The translations under genes and the position numbers were made by a program. From Fimenecus sp045593555 (GTDB lineage: Bacteria > Bacillota > Clostridia > Oscillospirales > Acutalibacteraceae), in NCBI GenBank assembly GCA_045593555.1, contig JAZNWU010000031.1, forward strand, positions 50,939 through 114,938: DNA of 64,000 bases, given 5' to 3'. The notes beneath the pieces were generated by a model that did no database searches, had not been told where the DNA came from, and worked only from the letters and a program-made list of their open reading frames with translations. Positions 1-7,751 of this stretch are shown piece after piece. Each line of letters begins with the position of its first letter. Positions within the stretch are counted from its first letter, which is position 1.

Positions 1-1
1 T

Positions 2-682
2 TTTGTTCGTCAACTATCAACTGGTGAGATGTTATCTGAAATATATACAGCTCAAAAAGATTTGAACATTAAAATAAACCATCTTGTGCTTATGGGTACA
101 GGTGAACCTTTTGATAATTATGATAATGTGATAAAATTACTTAAGCTTATCACTGATGAAAAAGGTCAGAACATGAGTATGAGACATATTTCATTATCAA
201 CGTGTGGTATTGTTCCAAAAATTTTTGAACTTGCTGACGAAAAACTTGGTTTAACATTGTCTGTTTCTTTACATGCACCTAACAATAATATTAGAAATGC
301 ATCAATGCCAATTAACAAAAAATATGATATTGATGAACTTCTTAAAGCTTGTAAGTATTATGCAGATACAACTGGACGTAGAATTTCATTTGAATATGCA
401 ATGATTAAAGGTGTAAACGATAGTGATGAATGTGCCTTTGAGCTTTCAAAAAGATTGAAGGATATTCTCTGCCATGTTAATTTAATTCCTGTTAATAATG
501 TAAGGGAAACGAGTTTCATAAAAAGTTCAGTTGAAAGACAGAAAAAATTTATTGATATTTTGGCATCAAGAGGAATTACTGCAACTGTAAGGAGAACTTT
601 AGGTAGCGATATTAATGCTTCTTGTGGTCAGTTAAGAGCATCAAAAAGAAAAGAAGGTGAGCATATTGAAAATTGTTGCTAA
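2..682 (+). CDS. rlmN: 23S rRNA (adenine2503-C2)-methyltransferase, C-terminal part
   Basis: Radical SAM enzyme that methylates C2 of A2503 in 23S rRNA and A37 of some tRNAs. The open frame enters at base 2, so the start codon and the N-terminal region, including the CxxxCxxC cluster, lie outside the window. Visible family features are MGTGEPFDNYDNV, SLHAPNN, and the C-terminal TVRRTLGSDINASCGQLR, which carries the conserved methyl-accepting cysteine. It runs to its natural stop and overlaps prpC. Placement directly ahead of prpC-prkC-rsgA is common in Firmicutes. The truncation is a window-edge effect, not gene decay. Confidence 0.95.
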   Translation, partial: FVRQLSTGEMLSEIYTAQKDLNIKINHLVLMGTGEPFDNYDNVIKLLKLITDEKGQNMSMRHISLSTCGIVPKIFELADEKLGLTLSVSLHAPNNNIRNASMPINKKYDIDELLKACKYYADTTGRRISFEYAMIKGVNDSDECAFELSKRLKDILCHVNLIPVNNVRETSFIKSSVERQKKFIDILASRGITATVRRTLGSDINASCGQLRASKRKEGEHIENCC

Positions 683-1394
683 AACAGATATAGGTCTTGT
701 TCGTACATCCAATCAGGACTCTTATGCGGCAGGTGAATTACCTGGTTCTGTTGCATGGGCTGTTGTATGTGATGGAATGGGCGGAGCAGCAGGTGGCAAT
801 TATGCAAGTTCTATGGCTGTTAAAATTATTTCAGAAAGAATTTCATCGTCATACCGACAGGGGATGAGTGAAATTTCTATAAAAAATATGCTTACATCAG
901 CTATATTAGCTGCGAACATAAGCGTTTATGAAAAAGGTCAGGCTGACTCGGATTTGACCGGTATGGGAACAACTGTCGTCGTTGCTATAATTGCAAATGA
1001 ATCAGTTTATATTGCTCATGTTGGTGATTCACGAGCATACATTTTATCAGACGGAAAACTTAATCAGTTAACAAAAGACCACTCTTTTGTACAGGAAATG
1101 GTTGATAGTGGTAAACTTACACCTGACGAAGCAAAAGATGACCCGAGAAAAAATTTTATTACTCGTGCTCTTGGTGTTAATGATGATGTTCGAGTTGATT
1201 TTTGTCAGGAATTTTTGTCAGGAGATGAGATTCTTATATTGTGTACAGATGGATTAACAAACTATGTTAATTCTGAGGAAATATATGAGATTACCAATGA
1301 TGGTAATTTTTATGAGTATGCAGAAAGACTTGTCAACAGAGCTAACAATAATGGTGGCGGTGACAATGTCACTGTTGTCACCATGTCATACTAA
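666..1394 (+). CDS. prpC: PP2C-type serine/threonine protein phosphatase
   Basis: Metal-dependent phosphatase of about 242 residues that reverses phosphorylation by the adjacent PrkC kinase. PP2C motifs occur in order: VCDGMGGAAGG, GMGTTVVV, HVGDSRAYI, LTKDHSFVQEM, CTDGLTN and GGGDNVTVV, with the metal-binding aspartates present. The start is ambiguous: a GTG at 657 has no room for a ribosome binding site, while the TTG at 666 sits five bases after AAGGTGA, so TTG 666 is preferred. It overlaps rlmN by 17 bases and is followed 23 bases later by prkC, indicating one transcript. Confidence 0.94.
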   Translation: MKIVAKTDIGLVRTSNQDSYAAGELPGSVAWAVVCDGMGGAAGGNYASSMAVKIISERISSSYRQGMSEISIKNMLTSAILAANISVYEKGQADSDLTGMGTTVVVAIIANESVYIAHVGDSRAYILSDGKLNQLTKDHSFVQEMVDSGKLTPDEAKDDPRKNFITRALGVNDDVRVDFCQEFLSGDEILILCTDGLTNYVNSEEIYEITNDGNFYEYAERLVNRANNNGGGDNVTVVTMSY

Positions 1395-1417
1395 TTTGGC
1401 TGAAAGGAGTCTATCAT

Positions 1418-3571
1418 ATGGAAAACTTTTGCGGAAAGCGTCTTGATGGTCGATATGAAATAAAAGAAATTATCGGCGTTGGTGGAATGGCTGTTGTATA
1501 TAAAGCTTATGATAATATTGATGATAGAATTGTTGCAATTAAAATCTTAAAAGATGAATATCTTTCTAATGAGGAATTTAAGAGAAGATTTAAAAATGAA
1601 TCAAAAGCAATTGCAGTTCTTTCTCATCCTAATATTGTAAGAGTGTATAATGTTAGTTTTGGTGACCGGATTCAATATATTGTAATGGAATATGTTGATG
1701 GTATTACATTAAAAGAATATATTGAACAGCAGGGTGCAATTAACTGGAAAGAAGCAGTACACTTTATGGGTCAGATTTTAGCTGCTCTTCAGCACGCTCA
1801 TGATAAAGGTATTGTTCATCAGGATATTAAACCACAGAATATTTTACTTCTTCAGGATGGAACAATTAAAGTTACAGACTTTGGTATTGCAAGATTTAGC
1901 CGTGCCGATTCCAATACTACATCTGAAAAAGCTATTGGTTCTGTGCATTACATCAGTCCTGAACAAGCTCGTGGTGAAGTTACTGACGAAAAAGCAGATA
2001 TTTATTCTGTTGGTGTTGTAATGTATGAAATGCTTACAGGTCAATTGCCATTTCAATCAGATAGTGCTGTTTCTGTTGCTATTATGCAACTTCAACAGGA
2101 TGCAAAGCGTCCTCGTGAAATTATTTCTACTATTCCAATGGGACTTGAACAGATTACTATGCGTGCTATGCAAAAGAGCCCTAATAGTCGTTATAGGTCT
2201 GCAGCAGAAATGCTTATGGATATAAATGATTTCAAAAGAAATCCATCAATTAAATTTGACTATTCATATTTTGTTGACCAGGAACCTACAAAATATATAA
2301 GAACAAATAATCTTTCAAATAGAGAACAACGTTTTTCAAATGATAATAATACGGTAGTTGAAGAAAAAAGCTCAATGAACAAAACAACTGCTGTTATGAT
2401 GGGTGCAATTGCAGGTATTGTTGTTCTTGCTTTGATTATTGGTGCTATTCTTATGGGAACTAAAAATCATAAAGTTGAAGTTCCTAATTTTGCAGGTTTT
2501 AACTATTATACCCAGATTGAAAATGAAAAGAAGTATACTGATATTTTCAATTTTGAGATTGAAATGATTGAAAATTCAACATTGGATGATGGAACAGTTA
2601 TTTCTCAAGACCCTGTATCAAGTACAAAAGTACAAAAAGGCTCAACAATTACATTGACAATTGCACAGAAAAACAGTATTTTACTCGACACATCTATTAT
2701 TGGTATGACAGAAGAAAAAGCAAAGTCATATTTGAATCAAAGAGGCATAATTTCAACAGTTATTTCAGAATATTCTGAAACAGTTACACCAGGTTGTGTC
2801 ATAAAGACTTCTCCCGAAGTGGGCTCAACAGTTAAAATTGGTTCTGAAGTAACACTTTACATTGCAACTGATACAAAGGAAACTGTAAAAATGCCTAATA
2901 TTCAAGGTACAGAAAGAGAAGCAGCTGAAAAACATTTACAAGCAGTAGGTTTAGAAGTAGGTGTTGTTACAGAGGTCAACAGTGAATTAGAAGCAGGAGT
3001 TGTTGTTCAGCAGAGTGTTGAAGTTGATACTGACGTTCCTGTTGGTTCTAAAATTGACTTTACAGTTAGTAATGGAAATCCTCCGGAATCATCTGTTGAT
3101 GTTTTTGTAACATTACCATCAGTTAATAAAACAGGTATTCTTAAGATTTATCTTAATAGTGTGTTGTTCTTTACATCAGAAGAACTTTATCTCGATGGTG
3201 CTACAAAACAATTTACTTTGTCTGGTTCAGGTACTGATAATAATTATACAATTACAATTGATGACACACCAATTCAAAAAGGTAAAGTAGATTTTACACA
3301 AAATCCTGCTGTTATTACTGAAGTTGAAGAAATAACATTTGATAACAAAGTTGTTCTTAATAATGTAGTTGGTATGGAAGCAAATGAAGCTGTTGATAAG
3401 CTTGTAATGGCAGGTTTCTCCAGACAGAATATTGAACTTATCAGACAAAATAGCACAACAGTTCCTGCAGGTATTGTTATTTCACAGGTTCCTGTGTCTG
3501 ATGGTACAACTAAGTTCTCAACAAGCGAATCAATTACATTGGTTGTAAGTTCAGGACCTAGTACATATTAA
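1418..3571 (+). CDS. prkC: PASTA-domain serine/threonine protein kinase
   Basis: Membrane kinase of 717 residues that senses muropeptides or lipid II through extracellular PASTA repeats. The kinase domain covers about residues 12-270: glycine loop near G20, Lys42 in VAIK, catalytic loop H134-Q-D, DFG at 154-156 and SPEQARG. A single transmembrane helix lies near 327-348. Four PASTA-like units follow (about 350-420, 422-490, 491-560, and a last one at about 645-717), with an unusual beta-rich stretch between the third and fourth. The catalytic loop reads HQD rather than the usual HRD, so it is a non-RD kinase; the catalytic Asp136 is kept. A good ribosome binding site, GAAAGGAG, precedes the ATG. 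Confidence 0.96.
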   Translation: MENFCGKRLDGRYEIKEIIGVGGMAVVYKAYDNIDDRIVAIKILKDEYLSNEEFKRRFKNESKAIAVLSHPNIVRVYNVSFGDRIQYIVMEYVDGITLKEYIEQQGAINWKEAVHFMGQILAALQHAHDKGIVHQDIKPQNILLLQDGTIKVTDFGIARFSRADSNTTSEKAIGSVHYISPEQARGEVTDEKADIYSVGVVMYEMLTGQLPFQSDSAVSVAIMQLQQDAKRPREIISTIPMGLEQITMRAMQKSPNSRYRSAAEMLMDINDFKRNPSIKFDYSYFVDQEPTKYIRTNNLSNREQRFSNDNNTVVEEKSSMNKTTAVMMGAIAGIVVLALIIGAILMGTKNHKVEVPNFAGFNYYTQIENEKKYTDIFNFEIEMIENSTLDDGTVISQDPVSSTKVQKGSTITLTIAQKNSILLDTSIIGMTEEKAKSYLNQRGIISTVISEYSETVTPGCVIKTSPEVGSTVKIGSEVTLYIATDTKETVKMPNIQGTEREAAEKHLQAVGLEVGVVTEVNSELEAGVVVQQSVEVDTDVPVGSKIDFTVSNGNPPESSVDVFVTLPSVNKTGILKIYLNSVLFFTSEELYLDGATKQFTLSGSGTDNNYTITIDDTPIQKGKVDFTQNPAVITEVEEITFDNKVVLNNVVGMEANEAVDKLVMAGFSRQNIELIRQNSTTVPAGIVISQVPVSDGTTKFSTSESITLVVSSGPSTY

Positions 3572-3580
3572 GATACGAGT

Positions 3581-4456
3581 ATGAGTAAATTAAAAGGAAT
3601 TATAACTAAAGGAATTGGCGGCTTCTACTATGTTGAAGTCGCCAATGCGACATATGAATGTAAAGCAAGAGGCATTTTCAGAAAAAACAGAATTACGCCT
3701 CTTGTTGGAGATACGGTGGAGATTTCTGTTAATGAGAATGCAGAAAACACAATTGATACAATTTGTGAAAGAAAGAATTTTCTTAACAGACCTCCTGTAT
3801 CAAATATTGACAATTTAATCATTGTAGTTTCAACTATTGAACCAAGACCAAATTTTTTTGTTATAGATAAGCTTATTGCTACTGCTGAATACAAAAATAT
3901 TGAACCGTATATAGTAATATCAAAAACTGATTTATCATCATACAAGGAAATTTATGAAACCTATGAAAAAACCGGAGTAACTGTAATTGCTCTTGATAAT
4001 GATGATTCCATAAATAGAATTAAAGATATTATGAATGGAAAAATCAGTGCGTTTACAGGCAATTCAGGTGTCGGTAAAACAACATTGTTAAATCGACTTG
4101 ATAGTACATTGAATTTATCAACAGGGGCTATCAGTGACAAATTAGGTCGTGGTCGTCATACAACTCGTCAGGCACAACTTTTTAATGTATGTGGTGGTTA
4201 TGTTATAGATACTCCCGGATTTTCATCATTTGATTTTGAAAAAACAGAGATTATAAAAAAAGATGATTTGCCATATTGTTTTAGAGAGTTCAGAGAGTAT
4301 TTAGGAACTTGTAAATTCACATCTTGTGCTCATGTAAATGATAAAGGTTGTTCAATCTGTGAAGCTGTTAAGAACGGTAAAATCAGTGAAACAAGACATA
4401 ATAATTATATTCAGATGTATAATCAGGCAAAGGAACTTAAAGAATGGGAACTTTAA
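3581..4456 (+). CDS. rsgA: Ribosome small subunit-dependent GTPase A
   Basis: Circularly permuted GTPase of 291 residues that assists late 30S subunit assembly. An OB-fold comes first, followed by the permuted GTPase motifs: SKTD (G4) before the P-loop GNSGVGKTT at about 160-168, then DTPGFSS (G3). The C-terminal zinc-binding knuckle shows the CxxxxCxHxxxxxC pattern in CKFTSCAHVNDKGCSIC. Its position after prkC matches Bacillus cpgA/yloQ. It overlaps thiN by 13 bases, implying coupled translation. Confidence 0.96.
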   Translation: MSKLKGIITKGIGGFYYVEVANATYECKARGIFRKNRITPLVGDTVEISVNENAENTIDTICERKNFLNRPPVSNIDNLIIVVSTIEPRPNFFVIDKLIATAEYKNIEPYIVISKTDLSSYKEIYETYEKTGVTVIALDNDDSINRIKDIMNGKISAFTGNSGVGKTTLLNRLDSTLNLSTGAISDKLGRGRHTTRQAQLFNVCGGYVIDTPGFSSFDFEKTEIIKKDDLPYCFREFREYLGTCKFTSCAHVNDKGCSICEAVKNGKISETRHNNYIQMYNQAKELKEWEL

Positions 4457-5079
4457 AAAATAGATGTGTCATAATCGGTGGCGGTTGTTGTACTGCTGAA
4501 ATATTAAAATCAAATATCACTTCAAATGATTTCGTCATTTGTGCTGATAGTGGATATGATATTGCTAAAGAAGCAAATATTATTCCTAACCTTTTAATTG
4601 GCGATTTTGACTCTATAAAAAGTGTTCCAGAAGAGGTGGATAAGATTACTCTGCCCGTGGAAAAAGATGTTACAGACTCTTTAGCAGCATTTAATGAGGG
4701 TATAAAGCTTGGTTATAAATCATTTGTTCTTTTTGGTGGAACTGGTGGCCGTTTTGAACATACTTTTGCTAATGTTTCACTTATGGCAAACGCATCAAAA
4801 TCAGGAATTGATTTTTTGATTATTGATGATAAACATATTTTCAGAAGTATAACAAATTCTGCAATAAAAATTGCTAAAAAAGATAAACAGCAAATTTCTG
4901 TTTTTGCTTTTGGAAATAAAGCTTATGGTGTTACAGAAACGGGATTTCATTATCCATTGAATAATTATACCCTTGACCCATTTAATGGTGCACTGGGAAC
5001 AAGTAATGACATTATTGAAGATTACGGTGTTATTTCAGTTGAAGATGGTACAATAATTATCATTGAAACACAGATGTAA
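4444..5079 (+). CDS. thiN: Thiamine pyrophosphokinase
   Basis: Transfers pyrophosphate from ATP to thiamine to give thiamine diphosphate. The 211-residue length is normal. Motifs seen are IGGGCCT near the N-terminus, ICADSGYD, LLIGDFDSI with the metal-binding DFDS, KDVTDSLAA and FGGTGGRFEHTFANV. In Bacillus an rpe gene usually lies between rsgA and thiN; here the two overlap directly. The stop codon overlaps the GTAAC element proposed as the -35 of the next gene's promoter. Confidence 0.94.
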   Translation: MGTLKNRCVIIGGGCCTAEILKSNITSNDFVICADSGYDIAKEANIIPNLLIGDFDSIKSVPEEVDKITLPVEKDVTDSLAAFNEGIKLGYKSFVLFGGTGGRFEHTFANVSLMANASKSGIDFLIIDDKHIFRSITNSAIKIAKKDKQQISVFAFGNKAYGVTETGFHYPLNNYTLDPFNGALGTSNDIIEDYGVISVEDGTIIIIETQM

Positions 5080-5104
5080 CAAATAAAACCTCTTTGCGTA
5101 TAAT
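5078..5104 (+). promoter_or_regulatory. Promoter for the 48-aa peptide-spoVM unit
   Basis: The motif is AAC (5078-5080), 16 bases, then CGTATAATGTAG starting at 5097, with a perfect TATAAT at 5099-5104. The same arrangement occurs before the amidase gene at 12277 (AAC, 16 bases, CATAAAATGTAG). There is no good TTGACA at the -35 position, so an alternative sigma factor (sporulation or ECF type) is as likely as sigma A. Confidence 0.5.
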
Positions 5105-5130
5105 GTAGTAAATACATACGCAGGGAGGTT
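5087..5130 (+). promoter_or_regulatory. Hairpin covering promoter core and ribosome binding site
   Basis: Bases 5087-5101 pair with 5116-5130 at all 15 positions (13 Watson-Crick, 2 G-U). The right arm contains the ribosome binding site GGGAGGT. The TATAAT box lies at the left arm/loop boundary, so RNA started at this promoter would lack the left arm. Only read-through RNA from thiN could fold it. It could alternatively act as a weak terminator for thiN, since TTATTTTT follows. Confidence 0.6.
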
Positions 5131-5136
5131 ATTTTT

Positions 5137-5283
5137 ATGGGAAGAAAAAGAGGTTCAAAAGGAATTATTTTTGTAGCATTAGGATTAGGCTTGCTTATTT
5201 CTCTTGTTCTTCCTGAAAAAGCCATTATAGTAATTCTTGCAGTTGCTCTTGTAATCTGTGGAATTACACTCTGCAAAGGTTAG
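5137..5283 (+). CDS. Small two-helix membrane protein, 48 aa
   Basis: I do not recognise this family. An ATG seven bases after GGGAGGT opens a 48-codon frame. The peptide begins MGRKRGSKG, then has two hydrophobic stretches (about residues 10-25 and 29-46) joined by LPEKA, predicting a short membrane hairpin with a basic N-terminus. It lies between thiN and spoVM, 13 bases ahead of the latter, so it is probably co-transcribed with spoVM and may be sporulation-linked; that link is inference from position only. Confidence 0.65.
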   Translation: MGRKRGSKGIIFVALGLGLLISLVLPEKAIIVILAVALVICGITLCKG

Positions 5284-5296
5284 GGGAGAAAACTGA

Positions 5297-5383
5297 GTGA
5301 AAGTAGTTGTAATGAAAAGCCCAAAACTTTTAGGTGGAATATTGAGAAAAATATTTGGTATAAAAAAGACAGAAATACAATAA
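5297..5383 (+). CDS. spoVM: Stage V sporulation protein M
   Basis: A 28-residue amphipathic peptide that in Bacillus marks the convex forespore membrane and anchors the coat ATPase SpoIVA. The translation MKVVVMKSPKLLGGILRK continues IFGIKKTEIQ. It aligns with Bacillus SpoVM (MKFYTIKLPKFLGGIVRAML) at Lys2, Lys7, Pro9, Lys10, Leu12, Gly13, Gly14, Ile15 and Arg17, including the Pro9 known to matter for membrane placement. It starts with GTG, eight bases after AGGGGAG. Location after rsgA-thiN matches the Bacillus neighbourhood, which strongly supports the call. A terminator follows at once. Confidence 0.9.
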   Translation: MKVVVMKSPKLLGGILRKIFGIKKTEIQ

Positions 5384-5387
5384 GAAG

Positions 5388-5416
5388 ACCTCCCCAAAAG
5401 GGAGGTTAAATTTTTT
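5388..5416 (+). terminator. Rho-independent terminator after spoVM
   Basis: Perfect 7-bp stem ACCTCCC/GGGAGGT (5388-5394 with 5400-5406), loop CAAAA, followed by TTAAATTTTTT. Confidence 0.88.
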
Positions 5417-5427
5417 AATAACTGTTC

Positions 5428-5456
5428 TTGCCATTTTTGTCGAATTAAGGTATAAT
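5428..5456 (+). promoter_or_regulatory. Sigma A-type promoter for the sigma factor gene
   Basis: TTGCCA (5428-5433), 17-bp spacer, TATAAT (5451-5456). Transcription would begin near 5463, leaving a leader of about 18 bases that is mostly ribosome binding site. Confidence 0.8.
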
Positions 5457-5480
5457 TTGCCAAAAAGGGGAGATGAATAT

Positions 5481-6017
5481 ATGTTATCAATATGTTTAGC
5501 TTTACTTCAGAATCCGGAAGATGTTCCTCGTTTTGAAGAATTCTACAATAAATTTTATAATACTATTTATTATATTGCAAAGCAGCATTTGAAAACAAAA
5601 GAATCTGCTGAAGATTGTGCTCAGGAAGTTTTAATGCATTTTGCAAAAGATTTTCATAACATAAAACAAGATTTTAACGATAATAAGTTTAAGAACTATG
5701 TTAAAGTTATATCAAAATGTATGGCTATTGATATGTATCGTAAGGAAAAGAAGCATATTGTTAATTTAGTTGATGCAGATATTTCAGAGCTTTTTACTCT
5801 TGGTGAAGAAGAGTTTGAAGTATGCGATACAATGTTGTTAAGAGAAGCACTCAATGCAATGCCGGAAAAAAACAGACAAGTTTTTTATCTTAAGTATATC
5901 TGCGAATATAGTGGTGCAGAAATTGCTGAAAAATTAAATACATCACAAACAATGGTCAGAAAAAGATGTATGCAAGGAATGAATTTTATTAGAGAATATA
6001 TAAAGGAAACTGAATAA
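5481..6017 (+). CDS. RNA polymerase sigma-70 family (ECF-like) sigma factor
   Basis: About 178 residues with sigma region 2 (FEEFYNKFYNTIYYIAKQHL through DCAQEVLMHF and VISKCMAIDMYR) and region 4 (ALNAMPEKNRQVFYLKY, then the helix-turn-helix GAEIAEKLNTSQTMVRKR). Longer in-frame reading begins at a TTG at 5457, but that lies upstream of the predicted transcript start; the ATG at 5481 after AAGGGGAGA is the better start. Two bases separate it from the next gene, a membrane protein typical of sigma/anti-sigma pairs. Targets are unknown. Confidence 0.88.
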   Translation: MLSICLALLQNPEDVPRFEEFYNKFYNTIYYIAKQHLKTKESAEDCAQEVLMHFAKDFHNIKQDFNDNKFKNYVKVISKCMAIDMYRKEKKHIVNLVDADISELFTLGEEEFEVCDTMLLREALNAMPEKNRQVFYLKYICEYSGAEIAEKLNTSQTMVRKRCMQGMNFIREYIKETE

Positions 6018-6019
6018 TA

Positions 6020-6649
6020 ATGAGTAAATTAGCTATAGCTTGTGAATTATCATTTAATGATTGGTTAGCAACATTTCCTGAAGTTATCCCTGAAGCTGAA
6101 CGAAGTGAAAAACATGAAAAATGGAAGAAAAAATTGTTCAATAAAATGCGTAATGACCGTTACCATACATTTACAACAAAAACAATTAAAGTTATGTTGG
6201 TTGCAGCAATTATCTCTGTATTGTTATTGACTGCTTTTGTTATTCCGTCATCACGCGAATTCATTCTTGATAGGTTTGATATTGCAAGCAGATATAAGAT
6301 TACTGAAAATAACAAAAACTCTGTTACAGGCGAAATTTCTGTTGGTTACATACCTGATGGGTTTAAGTTAAATCAAGTGCTTGAATCTGAAAAACAAATT
6401 TTAAATATTTTTGATAACGAAGATGGAGATAATTTTACGATTTTGAAATATTCATCAGAAGTTGAAGTTGATTTTAATACAGAATTTTCTAATTCTGAGG
6501 AAATAATTCTTGGTGCGAGAGAATATATCTATTGTAAAGGTGCTTTAGGCATTGATAATTTAATTTGGACTCAAAATGATTATGTATATAGAATAAGTGG
6601 TCCATTTTCTTGTGATATATTAATTAAAATTGCTGAAAATATAGAGTAA
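6020..6649 (+). CDS. Membrane-anchored DUF4367-like protein, candidate anti-sigma factor
   Basis: Protein of 209 residues with a cytoplasmic N-terminal part of about 55 residues, one transmembrane helix (about 57-76) and an external domain. The external GYIPDGFKLNQVLESEKQIL resembles DUF4367-type domains found on proteins paired with sigma factors. Co-translation with the sigma factor two bases upstream supports an anti-sigma role. No zinc-binding HxxxCxxC motif is visible, so it is not a ZAS-type anti-sigma factor. The role is inferred from context. Confidence 0.65.
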   Translation: MSKLAIACELSFNDWLATFPEVIPEAERSEKHEKWKKKLFNKMRNDRYHTFTTKTIKVMLVAAIISVLLLTAFVIPSSREFILDRFDIASRYKITENNKNSVTGEISVGYIPDGFKLNQVLESEKQILNIFDNEDGDNFTILKYSSEVEVDFNTEFSNSEEIILGAREYIYCKGALGIDNLIWTQNDYVYRISGPFSCDILIKIAENIE

Positions 6650-6654
6650 CAAAA

Positions 6655-6691
6655 CACCCCTTTTATACGATGTGAAATTGTTAAGGGGGTG
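6655..6691 (+). promoter_or_regulatory. Hairpin pairing over the ribosome binding site
   Basis: CACCCCTT (6655-6662) can pair with AAGGGGGTG (6683-6691) with one bulged G; the right arm is the ribosome binding site of the gene at 6697. A -10-like TATACGAT (6664-6671) lies in the loop, and GTAAC overlaps the stop of the upstream gene, as at 5076. Weaker than the hairpins at 5087 and 12242. Confidence 0.4.
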
Positions 6692-6696
6692 AAATT

Positions 6697-7104
6697 ATGT
6701 CAATTTTTGCTAAAAAAAGCTTAAGCCTTGTATTAATTCTTACAATGCTCTTTTCTGTTTTTGCAATAAATTCATCTGCTGCAATTGTGGAAGATGAGTA
6801 TGAAGTAATGCCTTGTTTTACTACAATTGATGCTGTTTCAACAGTTTTTTCAATCAGTGGAATTAATTCGACTTCATCTGTATCACTTACTTCACAGTAT
6901 TCAACATCACTTTATATTAAGATTGAATTGCAAAAAGAAAAATCAACAGGCTATGAAACTATTGAAACATGGACTAAATCAGGTACAGGTACAGCTCTTC
7001 TTCTTGAAGAAACAAGACTTATTAACGTATTCTCAAATTACAGAATCAAAGTAACTTGTACAGCTGGTAGCGAAACATATACAAAATATGATTATCCTGA
7101 TTAA
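6697..7104 (+). CDS. Small secreted protein of unknown function
   Basis: Not recognised. The 135-residue product has a clear signal peptide: MSIFAKKSL, a hydrophobic core, then a likely cleavage after INSSA near residue 29. The mature part, rich in Ser and Thr, has alternating beta-strand character (SVSLTSQYSTSLYIKIELQK and onward) and no cysteine pair pattern, suggesting a small beta-sandwich. It follows the sigma factor/membrane protein pair and could be a target of that sigma factor; this is inference. Ribosome binding site AAGGGGGTG. Confidence 0.7.
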   Translation: MSIFAKKSLSLVLILTMLFSVFAINSSAAIVEDEYEVMPCFTTIDAVSTVFSISGINSTSSVSLTSQYSTSLYIKIELQKEKSTGYETIETWTKSGTGTALLLEETRLINVFSNYRIKVTCTAGSETYTKYDYPD

Positions 7105-7112
7105 AAACTAAA

Positions 7113-7150
7113 AAACAACCTCTGTAAAGTAATTTTACAGAGGTTGTTTT
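7113..7150. terminator. Bidirectional terminator between convergent genes
   Basis: Perfect inverted repeat AAACAACCTCTGTAAA (7113-7128) with its complement at 7134-7149, A-rich on the left and T-rich on the right, serving the secreted protein gene (+) and the rubrerythrin gene (-). Confidence 0.9.
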
Positions 7151-7181
7151 ATTATCTAAAACTTTAAATTATTATATACAA

Positions 7182-7727
7182 TTAACCAAAGTATCTCTTA
7201 AGAAGACCTTCAAATGCCTTGCCGTGTCTTGCCTCGTCACGAGCCATTTCATGAACAGTATCGTGGATAGCATCAAGACCTTGTTCCTTAGCACGTTTTG
7301 CAAGGTCGAATTTACCCATTGTTGCACCGTTTTCAGCATCAACTCTCATCTCAAGGTTTTTCTTTGTGCTATCTGTTACAACTTCACCAAGAAGTTCTGC
7401 GAATTTAGCAGCGTGTTCTGCTTCTTCGTAAGCAGCCTTTTCCCAGTAAAGACCGATTTCAGGATAACCTTCACGGTGAGCAACTCTTGCCATTGCAAGA
7501 TACATACCTACTTCTGAACATTCACCTTCAAAATTTGCTCTGAGGTCCATAATGATGTCTTCAGAAACACCTTTAGCAACACCTACAACGTGTTCTGCTG
7601 CCCAAGTTCTTTCATCTTCTTTAACTTCATTGAACTTATCAGCAGGAACTTTACACTGTGGGCATCTTTCAGGAGCTGAATCGCCCTCGTGAACATAACC
7701 GCAAACTGAACATACAAACTTTTTCAT
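7182..7727 (-). CDS. Reverse rubrerythrin (rubredoxin domain N-terminal)
   Basis: Non-haem diiron peroxidase of 181 residues that reduces hydrogen peroxide or oxygen in anaerobes. Rubredoxin-like CxxCG (Cys6, Cys9) and CPQC (Cys22, Cys25) come first, then a ferritin-like four-helix domain with EGECSEVGMYL, EKAAYEEAEHAAKF and EMARDEARHGKAF supplying the Glu/His iron ligands. This domain order is the reverse of classical rubrerythrin. The ATG at 7727 follows GGAGG by eight bases; an upstream ATG at 7742 has no site. It sits 24 bases downstream of perR in the same operon, so PerR control is likely. Confidence 0.93.
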   Translation of the reverse strand: MKKFVCSVCGYVHEGDSAPERCPQCKVPADKFNEVKEDERTWAAEHVVGVAKGVSEDIIMDLRANFEGECSEVGMYLAMARVAHREGYPEIGLYWEKAAYEEAEHAAKFAELLGEVVTDSTKKNLEMRVDAENGATMGKFDLAKRAKEQGLDAIHDTVHEMARDEARHGKAFEGLLKRYFG

Positions 7728-7751
7728 ATTTTTTTCCTCCAAAAATAATAT

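Noticed and set aside
2..682. rlmN as a truncated gene
   Set aside because: The open frame runs off the left edge; the truncation is due to the window.
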